Assembly: GCA_964442435.1 (NCBI GenBank)
Contig: CAYTZG010000006.1
Coordinates: forward strand, 49,067-113,066
DNA length: 64,000 nt
Direction: 5' to 3'
From: CAMXAS01 sp964442435
GTDB lineage: Bacteria > Bacteroidota > Bacteroidia > Bacteroidales > P3
Notes under the pieces: generated by a model
Told to the model about the DNA's origin: nothing
Databases searched by the model: none
What the model saw: the letters and a program-made list of their open reading frames with translations, nothing else
In this document: positions 28,071 to 36,530 of the stretch, in pieces
How positions within the stretch are numbered: position 1 is the stretch's first letter
Layout of the letters: each line of letters starts with the position of its first letter
Translations under genes and position numbers: made by a program

Positions 28071-29390
28071 TCAGTCAACCAACTCCCCCAGCAGCGTCAC
28101 GGCCGTGCAGCGCGTGACGCGCACCTGCACGTAATCGCCGGGCTTGACGACAGCCGCCGTGGGTTCGAACAGCACCACCTTGTTCTGCGGGTTACGCCCT
28201 ATGTACTGACGGCCGCGCTTTTCGGAAACGCCCTCCACGAGCACTTCCACCGTGCGCCCCACATACTTTTGGTTGCAGGTCAGGGACAGTTCGGTCTGCA
28301 ACGCGATGATTTCGTTGAGCCGCCGCGTCTTTTCCGCATCCGGAATGTCATCGACGTAATGCCGGTTCGCGAACGTACCGGGGCGATCCGAATACTTGAA
28401 CATGAAGGCCGAATCGTAGCACACCTCGCGCATGAGCGACAGCGTTTCCTGATGCTCAGCCTCGGTTTCACCGCAAAAGCCCGCGATGATGTCGGTGCTC
28501 AGGCTGGTGTCGGGCAGATAACGGCGAATGGCCGCCACTCGTTGCAGATAGTGCTGGCGCGTGTATTTGCGGTTCATGCGCTTGAGCATACTGTCGCTGC
28601 CCGCCTGTACGGGCAGGTGGATGGCGTTGCATATATTGGCGTGGGCGGCCATCACTTCCAGCAGTTCGTCGGAAAGGTCTTTGGGGTGCGACGTGGCGAA
28701 ACGCACGCGCAGCTGCGGGCTGACGGCGGCCACTTCGGCCATGAGCCGCGGGAAGCCGATTTGTTCGAAGCGGTAAGAGTTGACATTTTGCCCCAACAGC
28801 GTCACCTCGCGATAGCCCTCGTCAAACAGCCGGCGCACCTCGTCCACGATGCTGTCCATCGGGCGGCTGCGCTCCGCGCCGCGCGTATAAGGCACCACGC
28901 AGTAGGCGCAGAAATTCTGACAGCCCCGCATAATGGACACAAAGGCCGACACCTTGTTTTCCGCGGCGCGGAGCGGGATGATGTCGTGATAGGTTTCTTC
29001 CTCCGACAAGGCCACGGCCAGCCCCTTTTCGCCCCCGGCCTCCAAGCGGTCGAGCAAGTCGGGGATTTGACGGTAGGCGTCGGGCCCCACAACCAAATCC
29101 ACACGCAAGGCCTTTTCCAGCAGTTCGTCTTTCATGCGCTCGGCCATACAGCCCACAATGCCGATATGCAGGCCGGCACGCCGTTTCTTCAGGGCTACGA
29201 ACTCGCGCAGGCGGTTCAGCACGCGCTGTTCGGCATGGTCGCGGATGGAACACGTATTGATGAGAATCAAATCGGCTTCCTTGTAGGCGTCCGTGCGCTC
29301 GTAGCGCGGCGCAAGGATGGCGGCCAGCACGTCCGAATCGGCAAAGTTCATCTGGCAGCCGTAGGTTTCGATATAAAGTTTCCGTTTCAT
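28071..29390 (-). CDS. miaB: MiaB, tRNA-2-methylthio-N6-dimethylallyladenosine synthase
   Basis: Radical-SAM methylthiotransferase modifying A37 of tRNAs that read UNN codons. 439 residues, normal. N-terminal UPF0004 domain with three cluster cysteines (YGCQMNFADSD, INTCSIRDHAEQR, GIVGCMAERMK), the radical-SAM CX3CX2C in GCQNFCAYCVVPYTRG near residue 150-165, and a C-terminal TRAM domain (VGRTVEVLVEG, GDYVQVRVTRCTA). It lies downstream of tRNA-Cys on the same strand, after a terminator. Confidence 0.97.
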   Translation of the reverse strand: MKRKLYIETYGCQMNFADSDVLAAILAPRYERTDAYKEADLILINTCSIRDHAEQRVLNRLREFVALKKRRAGLHIGIVGCMAERMKDELLEKALRVDLVVGPDAYRQIPDLLDRLEAGGEKGLAVALSEEETYHDIIPLRAAENKVSAFVSIMRGCQNFCAYCVVPYTRGAERSRPMDSIVDEVRRLFDEGYREVTLLGQNVNSYRFEQIGFPRLMAEVAAVSPQLRVRFATSHPKDLSDELLEVMAAHANICNAIHLPVQAGSDSMLKRMNRKYTRQHYLQRVAAIRRYLPDTSLSTDIIAGFCGETEAEHQETLSLMREVCYDSAFMFKYSDRPGTFANRHYVDDIPDAEKTRRLNEIIALQTELSLTCNQKYVGRTVEVLVEGVSEKRGRQYIGRNPQNKVVLFEPTAAVVKPGDYVQVRVTRCTAVTLLGELVD

Positions 29391-29401
29391 CGTGTATCAA
29401 T

Positions 29402-29433
29402 CAAAAAAGGCCGCCCTTTGCAGAGCGGCCTTC
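29402..29433 (-). terminator. intrinsic terminator of tRNA-Cys
   Basis: On the minus strand AAGGCCGC and GCGGCCTT form a stem followed by TTTTTT, directly after the tRNA 3' end and before miaB. Confidence 0.88.
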
Positions 29434-29435
29434 GG

Positions 29436-29506
29436 AGGTCTCGAGCAGAATCGAACTGCTGTAGGTGGTTTTGCAGACCAGTGCCTAGCCACTCGGCCAC
29501 GAGACC
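29436..29506 (-). tRNA. tRNA-Cys (anticodon GCA)
   Basis: 71-nt cloverleaf on the minus strand. The acceptor GGTCTCG pairs with CGAGACC, the anticodon loop is CTGCAAA with anticodon GCA, the T-loop is TTCGATT, and the discriminator is U as expected for tRNA-Cys. CCA is not encoded. Confidence 0.95.
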
Positions 29507-29523
29507 CTATCGTAAGAGGATGG

Positions 29524-29555
29524 CAAAGGTAGGCAAAATTTTCGGTTTTGCCAAA
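29524..29555 (-). promoter_or_regulatory. promoter of tRNA-Cys
   Basis: TTTG (29555-29552) and TACCTTTG (29531-29524) on the minus strand, 20 bases apart, 18 bases before the tRNA 5' end. A close consensus match that abuts the stop codon of the upstream amidotransferase gene. Confidence 0.85.
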
Positions 29556-31478
29556 TTAATACGCCCGTTCGTTTTTGTTCTCCATATAGTTGACGAACGC
29601 GCGGTTAGCCACCGAATTGCCGCCCGGCGTAGGATAATCGCCCGTAAAGTACCAGTCGCCCGTGTGGCGCGGACAAGCCTTGTGCAGGTTCTCCACGGTC
29701 TGGAACACGACCTTGACTTCGGCGTTCATGCCTTTGGTGGTCAACAGTTCGGCGATATGGTCGGAAACTTCCTCGTAAGAGAACTGGTCGTAAATCCGCT
29801 TGACGGAGTTGGTCTGTTGTTCGAGCGGCCGCGACAGTTGCAGGCGGCAGTCGTTATACACTTCCTCTATGATGCGCTCCTTGCCCGTACGTTTGAGCAG
29901 ACTGATGGCTGCCTGGAACGCAATCAAATCGCCCATCTTGGCCATGTCGATGCCATAGCAGTCGGGGTAGCGGATCTGCGGCGCGGACGAAGCCACCACG
30001 ATGCGTTTGGGCCCCAGACGGTCGAGAATCCGCAGGATGCTGCGGCGCAAGGTGGTGCCGCGCACCACCGAGTCGTCGAGCACGACGAGCGTGTCGCGGT
30101 ACTCGCGTATTTTGCCGTAGGTCACGTCATAGACGTGCGAAACCAAGTCGTCGCGGTCTTTGTCCTGCGTGATGAACGTCCGCATCTTGGCGTCCTTGAC
30201 CACAATCTGGTCGGTACGCGGGTGGAAATCGAGCACCGACCGGATTTGTTCGTCGGTCAGCATCTGCCCCGTATGTTCCACCTGCAACCGTTGCAGGCGC
30301 TCTATCTTCTGCGTGTCGCAATACTGTTCCAAAGCCTCCGACAGCCCGTGGAAAGCCACCTGCGCCGTATTCGGGATAGAAGAGAACACCGTGTTTTCCA
30401 AGTCGTAGTCAATGGCCTTGAGCAGGTCGTCGCGGAGCAAGGCGCCCAGACGTTTGCGCTCCATATAGATGTCGGCGTCCGTACCGCGCGAGAAATAGAT
30501 GCGTTCAAACGAGCACGGGCGCGGGTTGGCCGCCGGCTTCATATAGTCGGTAATCTCCACCTCGCCAGAACGGTGCGCCCAAATCATGCCCGCGGGCGGC
30601 AGTTCATGCACTTCGGTCAGCGGCACGTTGAACGTGGTTTGGATAACCGGACGTTCCGAAGCCACCACCAAAATCTCGTCGTCCTTGTAGTAGAACGCCG
30701 GACGGATGCCGTTCGGGTCGCGCACCACAAAGGCGTCACCGTAGCCCACCATGCCCGCGAACACATAGCCGCCGTCCCAATCCTTGGCCACGGTCGATAC
30801 AATCTTGCGCAAGTCCAAAGCCTTCGGAATCATCTCCGAAATCTGCAATTTGTTATAGCCCTGCGCCCGATAGCCGTCGTAAAGCTTCTGATTGTCGTGG
30901 TCGAGGCGGGCCGCCAGTTTCTCCAGCACGATCCGCGCGTCGCTCATATTGACCGGGTGCTGCCCCACGTCCACGAGCTGATAGAACAAATCCTTGACGT
31001 TGGTCAGATTGAAGTTGCCAGCGATAATCAGGTTGCGTGATTTCCAGTTGCTCTCGCGGATGAACGGGTGCGTGTTTTCCAAGGTGTTGCCGCCGAACGT
31101 GCCGTAACGCACATGCCCCAGCCACAATTCGCCGCAGAAAGGCGCGTCCATCTTCAATTCGTCCATGCTCTTGTTTCGGTACGCCTCCAGATTGGGCACA
31201 TCCGCCTTGACGCGGGCGGCCGCATCGGCGAAAGCGTCCTTGATGGGCGTACTCGTTACCGAACGCGCGATGTCAATATAGGTCTTACCCGGCATCGTGC
31301 CGAACTTGATGCACGCGAAGCCCGCGCCGTCCTGACCGCGGTTATGCTGCTTCTCCATCATCAGATACATCTTGTCCATGCCGTAAAAGCTGCTGCCGTA
31401 CTTTTCCCGGTAATAGGAAAGCGGTTTAAGCAGCCTTATAAGCGCAATGCCGCATTCGTGCTTGATAGAATCACTCAT
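29556..31478 (-). CDS. PurF-like class II glutamine amidotransferase / phosphoribosyltransferase (long form)
   Basis: A 640-residue relative of amidophosphoribosyltransferase, the first committed step of purine synthesis. The N-terminal amidotransferase Cys is in HECGIALI (Cys9), with QHNRGQDGAG and GHVRYGTFGGN following. The phosphoribosyltransferase half has the PRPP-binding loop VVLDDSVVRGTTLRRSI. It is about 130 residues longer than classical PurF (about 505), mostly through insertions in the N-domain (about 70-120) and a C-terminal extension (HTGDWYFTGDYPTPGGNSVA). Bacteroidales often carry this long form in addition to a normal PurF, so it may be the main enzyme or a paralogue. Preceded on the same strand by rseP with a 38-base gap. 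Confidence 0.88.
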   Translation of the reverse strand: MSDSIKHECGIALIRLLKPLSYYREKYGSSFYGMDKMYLMMEKQHNRGQDGAGFACIKFGTMPGKTYIDIARSVTSTPIKDAFADAAARVKADVPNLEAYRNKSMDELKMDAPFCGELWLGHVRYGTFGGNTLENTHPFIRESNWKSRNLIIAGNFNLTNVKDLFYQLVDVGQHPVNMSDARIVLEKLAARLDHDNQKLYDGYRAQGYNKLQISEMIPKALDLRKIVSTVAKDWDGGYVFAGMVGYGDAFVVRDPNGIRPAFYYKDDEILVVASERPVIQTTFNVPLTEVHELPPAGMIWAHRSGEVEITDYMKPAANPRPCSFERIYFSRGTDADIYMERKRLGALLRDDLLKAIDYDLENTVFSSIPNTAQVAFHGLSEALEQYCDTQKIERLQRLQVEHTGQMLTDEQIRSVLDFHPRTDQIVVKDAKMRTFITQDKDRDDLVSHVYDVTYGKIREYRDTLVVLDDSVVRGTTLRRSILRILDRLGPKRIVVASSAPQIRYPDCYGIDMAKMGDLIAFQAAISLLKRTGKERIIEEVYNDCRLQLSRPLEQQTNSVKRIYDQFSYEEVSDHIAELLTTKGMNAEVKVVFQTVENLHKACPRHTGDWYFTGDYPTPGGNSVANRAFVNYMENKNERAY

Positions 31479-31516
31479 ATATACAAGTTTTTGGCGTTTT
31501 ACAACGCCGGCTTTTT

Positions 31517-32833
31517 TTATCTAAACAACCTTAATAAATCGTTGCCGAACGCGAAAATCATCAACGCTATCAGCAACACCATCCCCACCTGTTGCGCCCG
31601 TTCCAAAAAGGCGTCGCTCGGCTTGCGGCGCGTAACCATTTCATAGACCGTAAACAGCAGGTGCCCGCCGTCAAGGCCGGGAATCGGCAACAGGTTCATG
31701 AACGCCAACACGAGCGAAATCATGCCCGTGATATACCAAAAGCGCGGCCATATCCACTGCGCGCCGTAAATCGTGGCGATGCCGATGGGCCCTTGGATGG
31801 ATTCGGAGGCCTTTTCCTGCCCCGTCACCACCTTGCCCAAGCCCTTGGCGTTGGCCGCTATGAGGTTGAAGGCGTCTTTGGCGCCATAGCGGAACGAAGC
31901 CGCGAACGAGTAAGTCGTATATACATACGGCGCGCGGGACAGCACGCCCACATAGCCGCTCGAATCCAACGCCACTTGAGCCGTGAGGCTGTCGCCCCGC
32001 CGGATAAAGCCCACTTCCACCGTCTGCATCGGGTGCTCGCGCACATAGCGGCGGAAATCGCCGAACGTAAGGCCGCGGAGGCTGTCCACGCGCCATACGC
32101 GGTCGCCCGCCATGAGGCCGGCCGCCGCGGCGGGGAGGTCGGGCAACACCGTGTCCAGTTCCAACGCATAGGCCGTGGGCGCAAACAGATAGCCTTCGGC
32201 GCCGGCGGAAGCCAAACGCCTGTAGGTATCGGACGGAATCTTTATCGTGAGCGTGTCGGAAGCACGGCCAACCGTGACCTCCCCGCCGAACAGCAACCGC
32301 AGGTTCTGTACATCGCCGAAGCGATGTACGCGGCGGCCGTTCACGGCCAAGATGCGGTCACCCGTTTGGAAGCCCATTTCCCGTGCCAAGACCGACACCT
32401 GCACGCCGTGGCGGTTTACTTCGTCCACCGACAGGTATTGCCGCTCGCGCGTAAACAACAGCATGGCGAAGATAAAGATGCCCACCACAAGGTTCATGAA
32501 CACCCCGGCCACGATGACGATAAAGCGTTGCCAAGCCGGCTTGCTGCGGTATTCGTAGGGTTGCGGCGCTTTCTTGAGGCTCTCCGTATCCATCGACTCG
32601 TCCACCATGCCGGCAATCTTGCAATAGCCGCCGAAAGGCAGCCAGCCTATGCCGTATTCGGTATCGCCTATGCGGAACCGGCACAGCCGCCGGTCGTAGG
32701 CGTCGAAAAACAGGTAGAACTTATCGACGCGGATACCGAACACACGCGCCGCCACGAAATGGCCGAGCTCGTGGATGAATATCAGCAGCGAAAGCCCCAA
32801 CAGCAGTTGACCCGCCATGATTAAAGCACTCAT
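31517..32833 (-). CDS. rseP: RseP-like site-2 metalloprotease
   Basis: Inner-membrane zinc protease that cuts anti-sigma factors or signal peptides inside the membrane. 438 residues. The zinc motif HELGH is near residue 21 in the first transmembrane helix; two PDZ-like regions are in the periplasmic loop (GFQTGDRILAVNGRRV and AAGLMAGDRVWRVDSLRG); the distal ligand motif LDGGHLLF is near 385. All family landmarks are intact. Start at 32833; an in-frame ATG at 32818 is equally plausible. Lies 19 bases after dxr on the same strand, the usual dxr-rseP arrangement. Confidence 0.95.
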   Translation of the reverse strand: MSALIMAGQLLLGLSLLIFIHELGHFVAARVFGIRVDKFYLFFDAYDRRLCRFRIGDTEYGIGWLPFGGYCKIAGMVDESMDTESLKKAPQPYEYRSKPAWQRFIVIVAGVFMNLVVGIFIFAMLLFTRERQYLSVDEVNRHGVQVSVLAREMGFQTGDRILAVNGRRVHRFGDVQNLRLLFGGEVTVGRASDTLTIKIPSDTYRRLASAGAEGYLFAPTAYALELDTVLPDLPAAAAGLMAGDRVWRVDSLRGLTFGDFRRYVREHPMQTVEVGFIRRGDSLTAQVALDSSGYVGVLSRAPYVYTTYSFAASFRYGAKDAFNLIAANAKGLGKVVTGQEKASESIQGPIGIATIYGAQWIWPRFWYITGMISLVLAFMNLLPIPGLDGGHLLFTVYEMVTRRKPSDAFLERAQQVGMVLLIALMIFAFGNDLLRLFR

Positions 32834-32852
32834 ATACTCTCTATCCCTTTTT

Positions 32853-34049
32853 TTAACGCGCCCCTATCGCCTGACGCGTGGCGGCGCGCACCTCGTCATC
32901 CAAGGCCAGCAAATCGTCGAGATCGCGGCCGCGTTTCACGGCGCCCGCGCCGGCGGCGGCTTCCAACTGCCGCTCTATCAAGGCCGGAATATCCATAAAA
33001 CCGATTTCTTCATTCAGATAGGCCGCCACGGCCACTTCGTTGGCCGCGTTGAGCACGCAGGGCATGCCGCCGCCGGCCCGCGCAGCCGCCTCGGCCAAAG
33101 CCAAGCACGGAAAATTCCCGCGGTCGGGTTCCTCAAACGTCAGGCTGCCGATTTGCGCCAGCGACAGCCTCGGCGTCTGCGCCGCGCTCTCCGGCAAACG
33201 GTCGGGCACGGAAAGCGCATACAGGATGGGCCCCTTCATATCGGGCAAACCCATCTGCGCCTTGACGCTGCCGTCGCGGAAACGCACGAGCGAATGCACG
33301 ATGGACTGCGGATGAATGACTACCTCTATATCTTCGGGCCGCACGCCGAACAGATGGACGGCCTCTATAAGTTCCAGCCCCTTGTTCATGAGTGTGGCCG
33401 AATCGATGCTGATTTTGCGCCCCATACGCCAGGTGGGGTGTTTCAAGGCCTCTTGGGGGCGCACGTCACGCAAGCTCTCGCGCGTGCGGCCGCGGAACGG
33501 CCCGCCCGACCCCGTCAGAATCAATTTCTCCACCACCTCGGGCAACTCGCCCTGCAGGCACTGGAAGATGGCCGAATGTTCGGAATCTATCGGATTGATG
33601 ACCGCGCCGTAACGCGCCACGGCCTCGCTTACCAACGGCCCGCCCATGACGAGCGTTTCCTTGTTGGCCAACGCGATTTTCTTACGGTGCGCCACAGCCG
33701 TCAACGTGGGCCGAAGCCCCATGCTACCCATAACGGCCGTTACCACCGTATCCACGGTGTCGAACGCGCAGACCTCGTTCAAGGCCTCCTCGCCCGCAAA
33801 TACCTTGGTGTCGGTGGAGGCCAACGCCTCGCGCACCTTTTCGTAGCCCGCCTCGCCGATGACAACGGCGTTGGGCTTGAACGCCAAGGCCTGCTCAATC
33901 AACAAATCGGCCTGCGTGCCGGCCGTCAACACCTCCACCGTAAAGGCTTCGGGATGCCGCCGCACCACCTCCAGGGTCTGCGTGCCGATGGAGCCCGTTG
34001 ACCCCAATATCGCCAACCGCTGCGCGCCGTCTTTCGGTTCCGTCGTCAT
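32853..34049 (-). CDS. dxr: Dxr, 1-deoxy-D-xylulose 5-phosphate reductoisomerase
   Basis: NADPH-dependent second step of the MEP isoprenoid pathway. 398 residues. NADPH-binding GSTGSIGTQTLEV near residue 11, ANKETLVMGG, substrate and metal segments NPIDSEHSAIFQCL and TGSGGPFRGR, and MGRKISIDSATLMNKGLE. Full length and intact. It starts 2 bases after the end of the LytM-like gene and is followed by rseP, so lytM-like, dxr and rseP form one unit. Confidence 0.97.
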   Translation of the reverse strand: MTTEPKDGAQRLAILGSTGSIGTQTLEVVRRHPEAFTVEVLTAGTQADLLIEQALAFKPNAVVIGEAGYEKVREALASTDTKVFAGEEALNEVCAFDTVDTVVTAVMGSMGLRPTLTAVAHRKKIALANKETLVMGGPLVSEAVARYGAVINPIDSEHSAIFQCLQGELPEVVEKLILTGSGGPFRGRTRESLRDVRPQEALKHPTWRMGRKISIDSATLMNKGLELIEAVHLFGVRPEDIEVVIHPQSIVHSLVRFRDGSVKAQMGLPDMKGPILYALSVPDRLPESAAQTPRLSLAQIGSLTFEEPDRGNFPCLALAEAAARAGGGMPCVLNAANEVAVAAYLNEEIGFMDIPALIERQLEAAAGAGAVKRGRDLDDLLALDDEVRAATRQAIGAR

Positions 34050-34050
34050 A

Positions 34051-34908
34051 TCAGAAATTCACGTAATTCTGCGGATTCATCGGGAATCCGTTATACCAAA
34101 GTTCAAAATAAAGGCTGGTGCCCGTCATGGCCACCACCTCGCCGGCCTCGACGTATTCGCCGGGCATCTTGAGGATGGCCGTGTTGCGGGCGTAAATCGA
34201 AATCAAGTGGTTTTCGTGCTGCAACACCAAAACGTAGCCGCTCTCCGGCGACCAGTCGGCGTAAATCACATGGCCGGCCATCGTGGCCTTGACCGACTCG
34301 TTGGGCCGCGTTTCCACCTCGACGCCCGTAAACGAACGCGCGTCGAAGGCACGCAGGCATTTGCCCGTTACCGGTGCGTAGAACAACCAATTGTCGGCCA
34401 ACGACTTGCGGTCTTCGGCCGCCCGCATCGCGTTGACCACATAGGGGTCGGCCGCCGCTATTTCCTTGCGCAGCAGCGAATCGGCCAAACTGCGCCGATA
34501 CACCACGTTGGTATAGTCTTTGAGCGAATCCTTCATGACCGTGGCCGGCGCCATCGGCACCTCGCCCGCGATGGCCGACTGCATGAGCCGCAGCATGACG
34601 GTCTGCCCTTCAAGACAGTTCTGCAACGAATCGAGCTTGACGCGGCTGGTATAGACCTGCTGCGTGAGTTCCTCGCGCGTGTAGCCGGGCACGAACTGCC
34701 GCAGGGGCGTAAAGAGGATGAGGCAGGCCGTGACAACCATCGTGACGAGCACGAAAAGCCCCACCGTGGTCCACAGCTGGGTGCGGGAAAGGTTCCACGA
34801 CAGTTTCTCGTGGTAGTTCTGGTCGGTGACCACCACGCGGTATTTGGTTTTCCAATCGGTGAACCAACGGCGGTACAGCCGCTTGATATGTGAAACGTGT
34901 TCTTTCAT
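34051..34908 (-). CDS. M23/LytM-domain membrane protein lacking zinc ligands
   Basis: A 285-residue inner-membrane protein. A basic cytoplasmic N-terminus, one transmembrane helix (LWTTVGLFVLVTMVVTACLI), a coiled segment (about 80-150) and a C-terminal LytM/M23 fold (about 185-285; VKATMAGHVIYADWSPESGY, VLVLQHENHLISIYARN, GEYVEAGEVVAMTG). The catalytic HxxxD is absent (FTGVEVE in its place) and the HxH is replaced by SLYFELW, so it cannot bind zinc normally. Such dead LytM proteins (NlpD, EnvC type) act as activators of amidases; that role is inferred. First gene of the dxr-rseP unit, divergent from lysS. Confidence 0.85.
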   Translation of the reverse strand: MKEHVSHIKRLYRRWFTDWKTKYRVVVTDQNYHEKLSWNLSRTQLWTTVGLFVLVTMVVTACLILFTPLRQFVPGYTREELTQQVYTSRVKLDSLQNCLEGQTVMLRLMQSAIAGEVPMAPATVMKDSLKDYTNVVYRRSLADSLLRKEIAAADPYVVNAMRAAEDRKSLADNWLFYAPVTGKCLRAFDARSFTGVEVETRPNESVKATMAGHVIYADWSPESGYVLVLQHENHLISIYARNTAILKMPGEYVEAGEVVAMTGTSLYFELWYNGFPMNPQNYVNF

Positions 34909-34915
34909 GTATCCA

Positions 34916-34947
34916 ATTGCAAATATACCATTTTTTACGTACTTTTG
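34916..34947 (+). promoter_or_regulatory. lysS promoter
   Basis: ATTG at 34916-34919 and TACTTTTG at 34940-34947, 20 bases apart, about 40 bases upstream of the lysS ATG. It overlaps the divergent promoter of the LytM-like gene. Confidence 0.7.
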
Positions 34948-34952
34948 TCAAG
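34920..34952 (-). promoter_or_regulatory. promoter of the LytM-dxr-rseP unit
   Basis: TATATTTG (34927-34920) and CTTG (34952-34949) on the minus strand, 21 bases apart. The -7 box ends only 11 bases before the ATG at 34908, so the leader is about 8 bases. Confidence 0.65.
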
Positions 34953-34989
34953 TTGAGAATAAGTTGAAAACTGCTTAAAAACGGTAAAC

Positions 34990-36528
34990 ATGGAACTGAC
35001 CGACCAGGAAATCTACCGGCGTCAATCGCTCAAGGAACTTGAAAAATTAGGTATCAACCCCTATCCCGCCCCCGAATACGAGGTAAACGTCAACACCGCG
35101 CAAATCAAGGCGGAATTTGAGAAAACGCCCGAAAAATTTCAGGAAGTCAGCATTGCCGGCCGTCTGATGAGCCGCCGCATCATGGGCGCGGCCTCTTTCG
35201 CCGAACTGCAGGACAGCAAGGGACGCATCCAACTCTATATCAAGCGTGACGAAATCTGCGAGGGCGAAGACAAAACGCTTTACAATCAGGTTTTCAAGAA
35301 ACTGACCGACATAGGCGACATCATCGGCGTAAAGGGCTTCGTGTTCGTGACGCAGATGGGCGAAATCAGCATACACGTCAAGTCGTTCACGATGCTGAGC
35401 AAGTCGTTGCGCCCGTTGCCTATCGTCAAGGAGAAGGACGGGCAGACCTACGACGCTTTCACGAACCCCGAACAGCGTTACCGCCAGCGGTATGTGGACT
35501 TAATCGTGAACCCGCAGGTGCGCGACGTGTTTGTCAAACGCACGCGCCTCGTCAACACGATGCGCCGTTTCTTGGAAGAAAAAGGCTATCTCGAAGTGGA
35601 GACGCCCATTTTGCAACCGCTTTACGGCGGGGCGGCGGCGCGTCCGTTCAAGACGCACCACAACACGCTCGATACGACGCTGTATCTGCGTATCGCCAAC
35701 GAGCTCTACCTAAAACGTTTGATTGTAGGCGGCTACGACGGCGTGTTTGAATTTTCGAAAGACTTCCGCAACGAGGGCATGGACCGTTTCCACAACCCCG
35801 AATTTACGCAGATGGAACTCTACGTAGCCTACAAGGACTACGAATGGATGATGAACCTTGTGGAAGAAATGGTGGAAGCCGTGGCCTTGGCCCTGCACGG
35901 CAAGACACAGGTAGAGGTGGACGGTCAGATCATCGACTTCAAGCGGCCTTGGAAGCGCTTTACGATGGCCGAAGCCATCGCGCACTTTACGGGCATCGAC
36001 ATTTCGGACATGGACGAAGCCGCCCTGCGCGCCACGGCGCAGAAATTGGGCGTGCCCGTAGATGCCTCCATGGGCAAGGGCAAACTCATTGACGAAATTT
36101 TCGGCGAAACCTGCGAGGGCAAACTCATCCAGCCGACTTTCATTTACGACTACCCCATCGAAATGTCGCCGCTGACGAAGAAACACCGCAGCAAGGAGGG
36201 CTTGACCGAACGTTTTGAAGCCATCTGCAACGGCAAGGAAATCTGCAACGCCTATTCGGAACTCAACGACCCGATTGACCAGCGCGAACGTTTTGAAGCG
36301 CAGTTGGAACTCGGCAAGCGGGGCGACGAAGAATCGATGGTATTGGACGAAGACTTCCTGCGTGCGTTGGAATTCGGTATGCCGCCCACCGCCGGTTTAG
36401 GCATCGGCATCGACCGTCTGAGCATGATTATGACCGACTCGCATTCGATTCAGGACGTATTGCTGTTCCCGCAGATGAAGCCGGAAGTAAAGGTTGAAAA
36501 GACCGACAAGCCCGAAGCCGACAAATAG
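34990..36528 (+). CDS. lysS: LysS, lysyl-tRNA synthetase (class II)
   Basis: 512-residue class II enzyme charging tRNA-Lys. N-terminal OB-fold (IAGRLMSRRIMGAASFAEL, GRIQLYIKRDE), then class II motif 2 FEFSKDFRNEGMD with FHNPEFTQME, and motif 3 GLGIGIDRLSM near the C-terminus. Complete. The last residues (KVEKTDKPEADK) are a short charged tail. Own promoter. Its stop lies two bases from the stop of the convergent Fe-S gene, with no terminator visible between. Confidence 0.97.
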   Translation: MELTDQEIYRRQSLKELEKLGINPYPAPEYEVNVNTAQIKAEFEKTPEKFQEVSIAGRLMSRRIMGAASFAELQDSKGRIQLYIKRDEICEGEDKTLYNQVFKKLTDIGDIIGVKGFVFVTQMGEISIHVKSFTMLSKSLRPLPIVKEKDGQTYDAFTNPEQRYRQRYVDLIVNPQVRDVFVKRTRLVNTMRRFLEEKGYLEVETPILQPLYGGAAARPFKTHHNTLDTTLYLRIANELYLKRLIVGGYDGVFEFSKDFRNEGMDRFHNPEFTQMELYVAYKDYEWMMNLVEEMVEAVALALHGKTQVEVDGQIIDFKRPWKRFTMAEAIAHFTGIDISDMDEAALRATAQKLGVPVDASMGKGKLIDEIFGETCEGKLIQPTFIYDYPIEMSPLTKKHRSKEGLTERFEAICNGKEICNAYSELNDPIDQRERFEAQLELGKRGDEESMVLDEDFLRALEFGMPPTAGLGIGIDRLSMIMTDSHSIQDVLLFPQMKPEVKVEKTDKPEADK

Positions 36529-36530
36529 AC

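Noticed and set aside
27896..28078. 60-codon minus-strand frame between miaB and rpsU
   Set aside because: It is made almost entirely of the palindromic element, and no family resembles it; treated as a repeat.
28020..31040. 1006-codon plus-strand open frame opposite miaB, tRNA-Cys and the amidotransferase
   Set aside because: It is antisense to miaB and to the amidotransferase gene, both with all family motifs, and crosses a tRNA. Its His/Arg/Val-rich composition is that of a GC-driven shadow frame.
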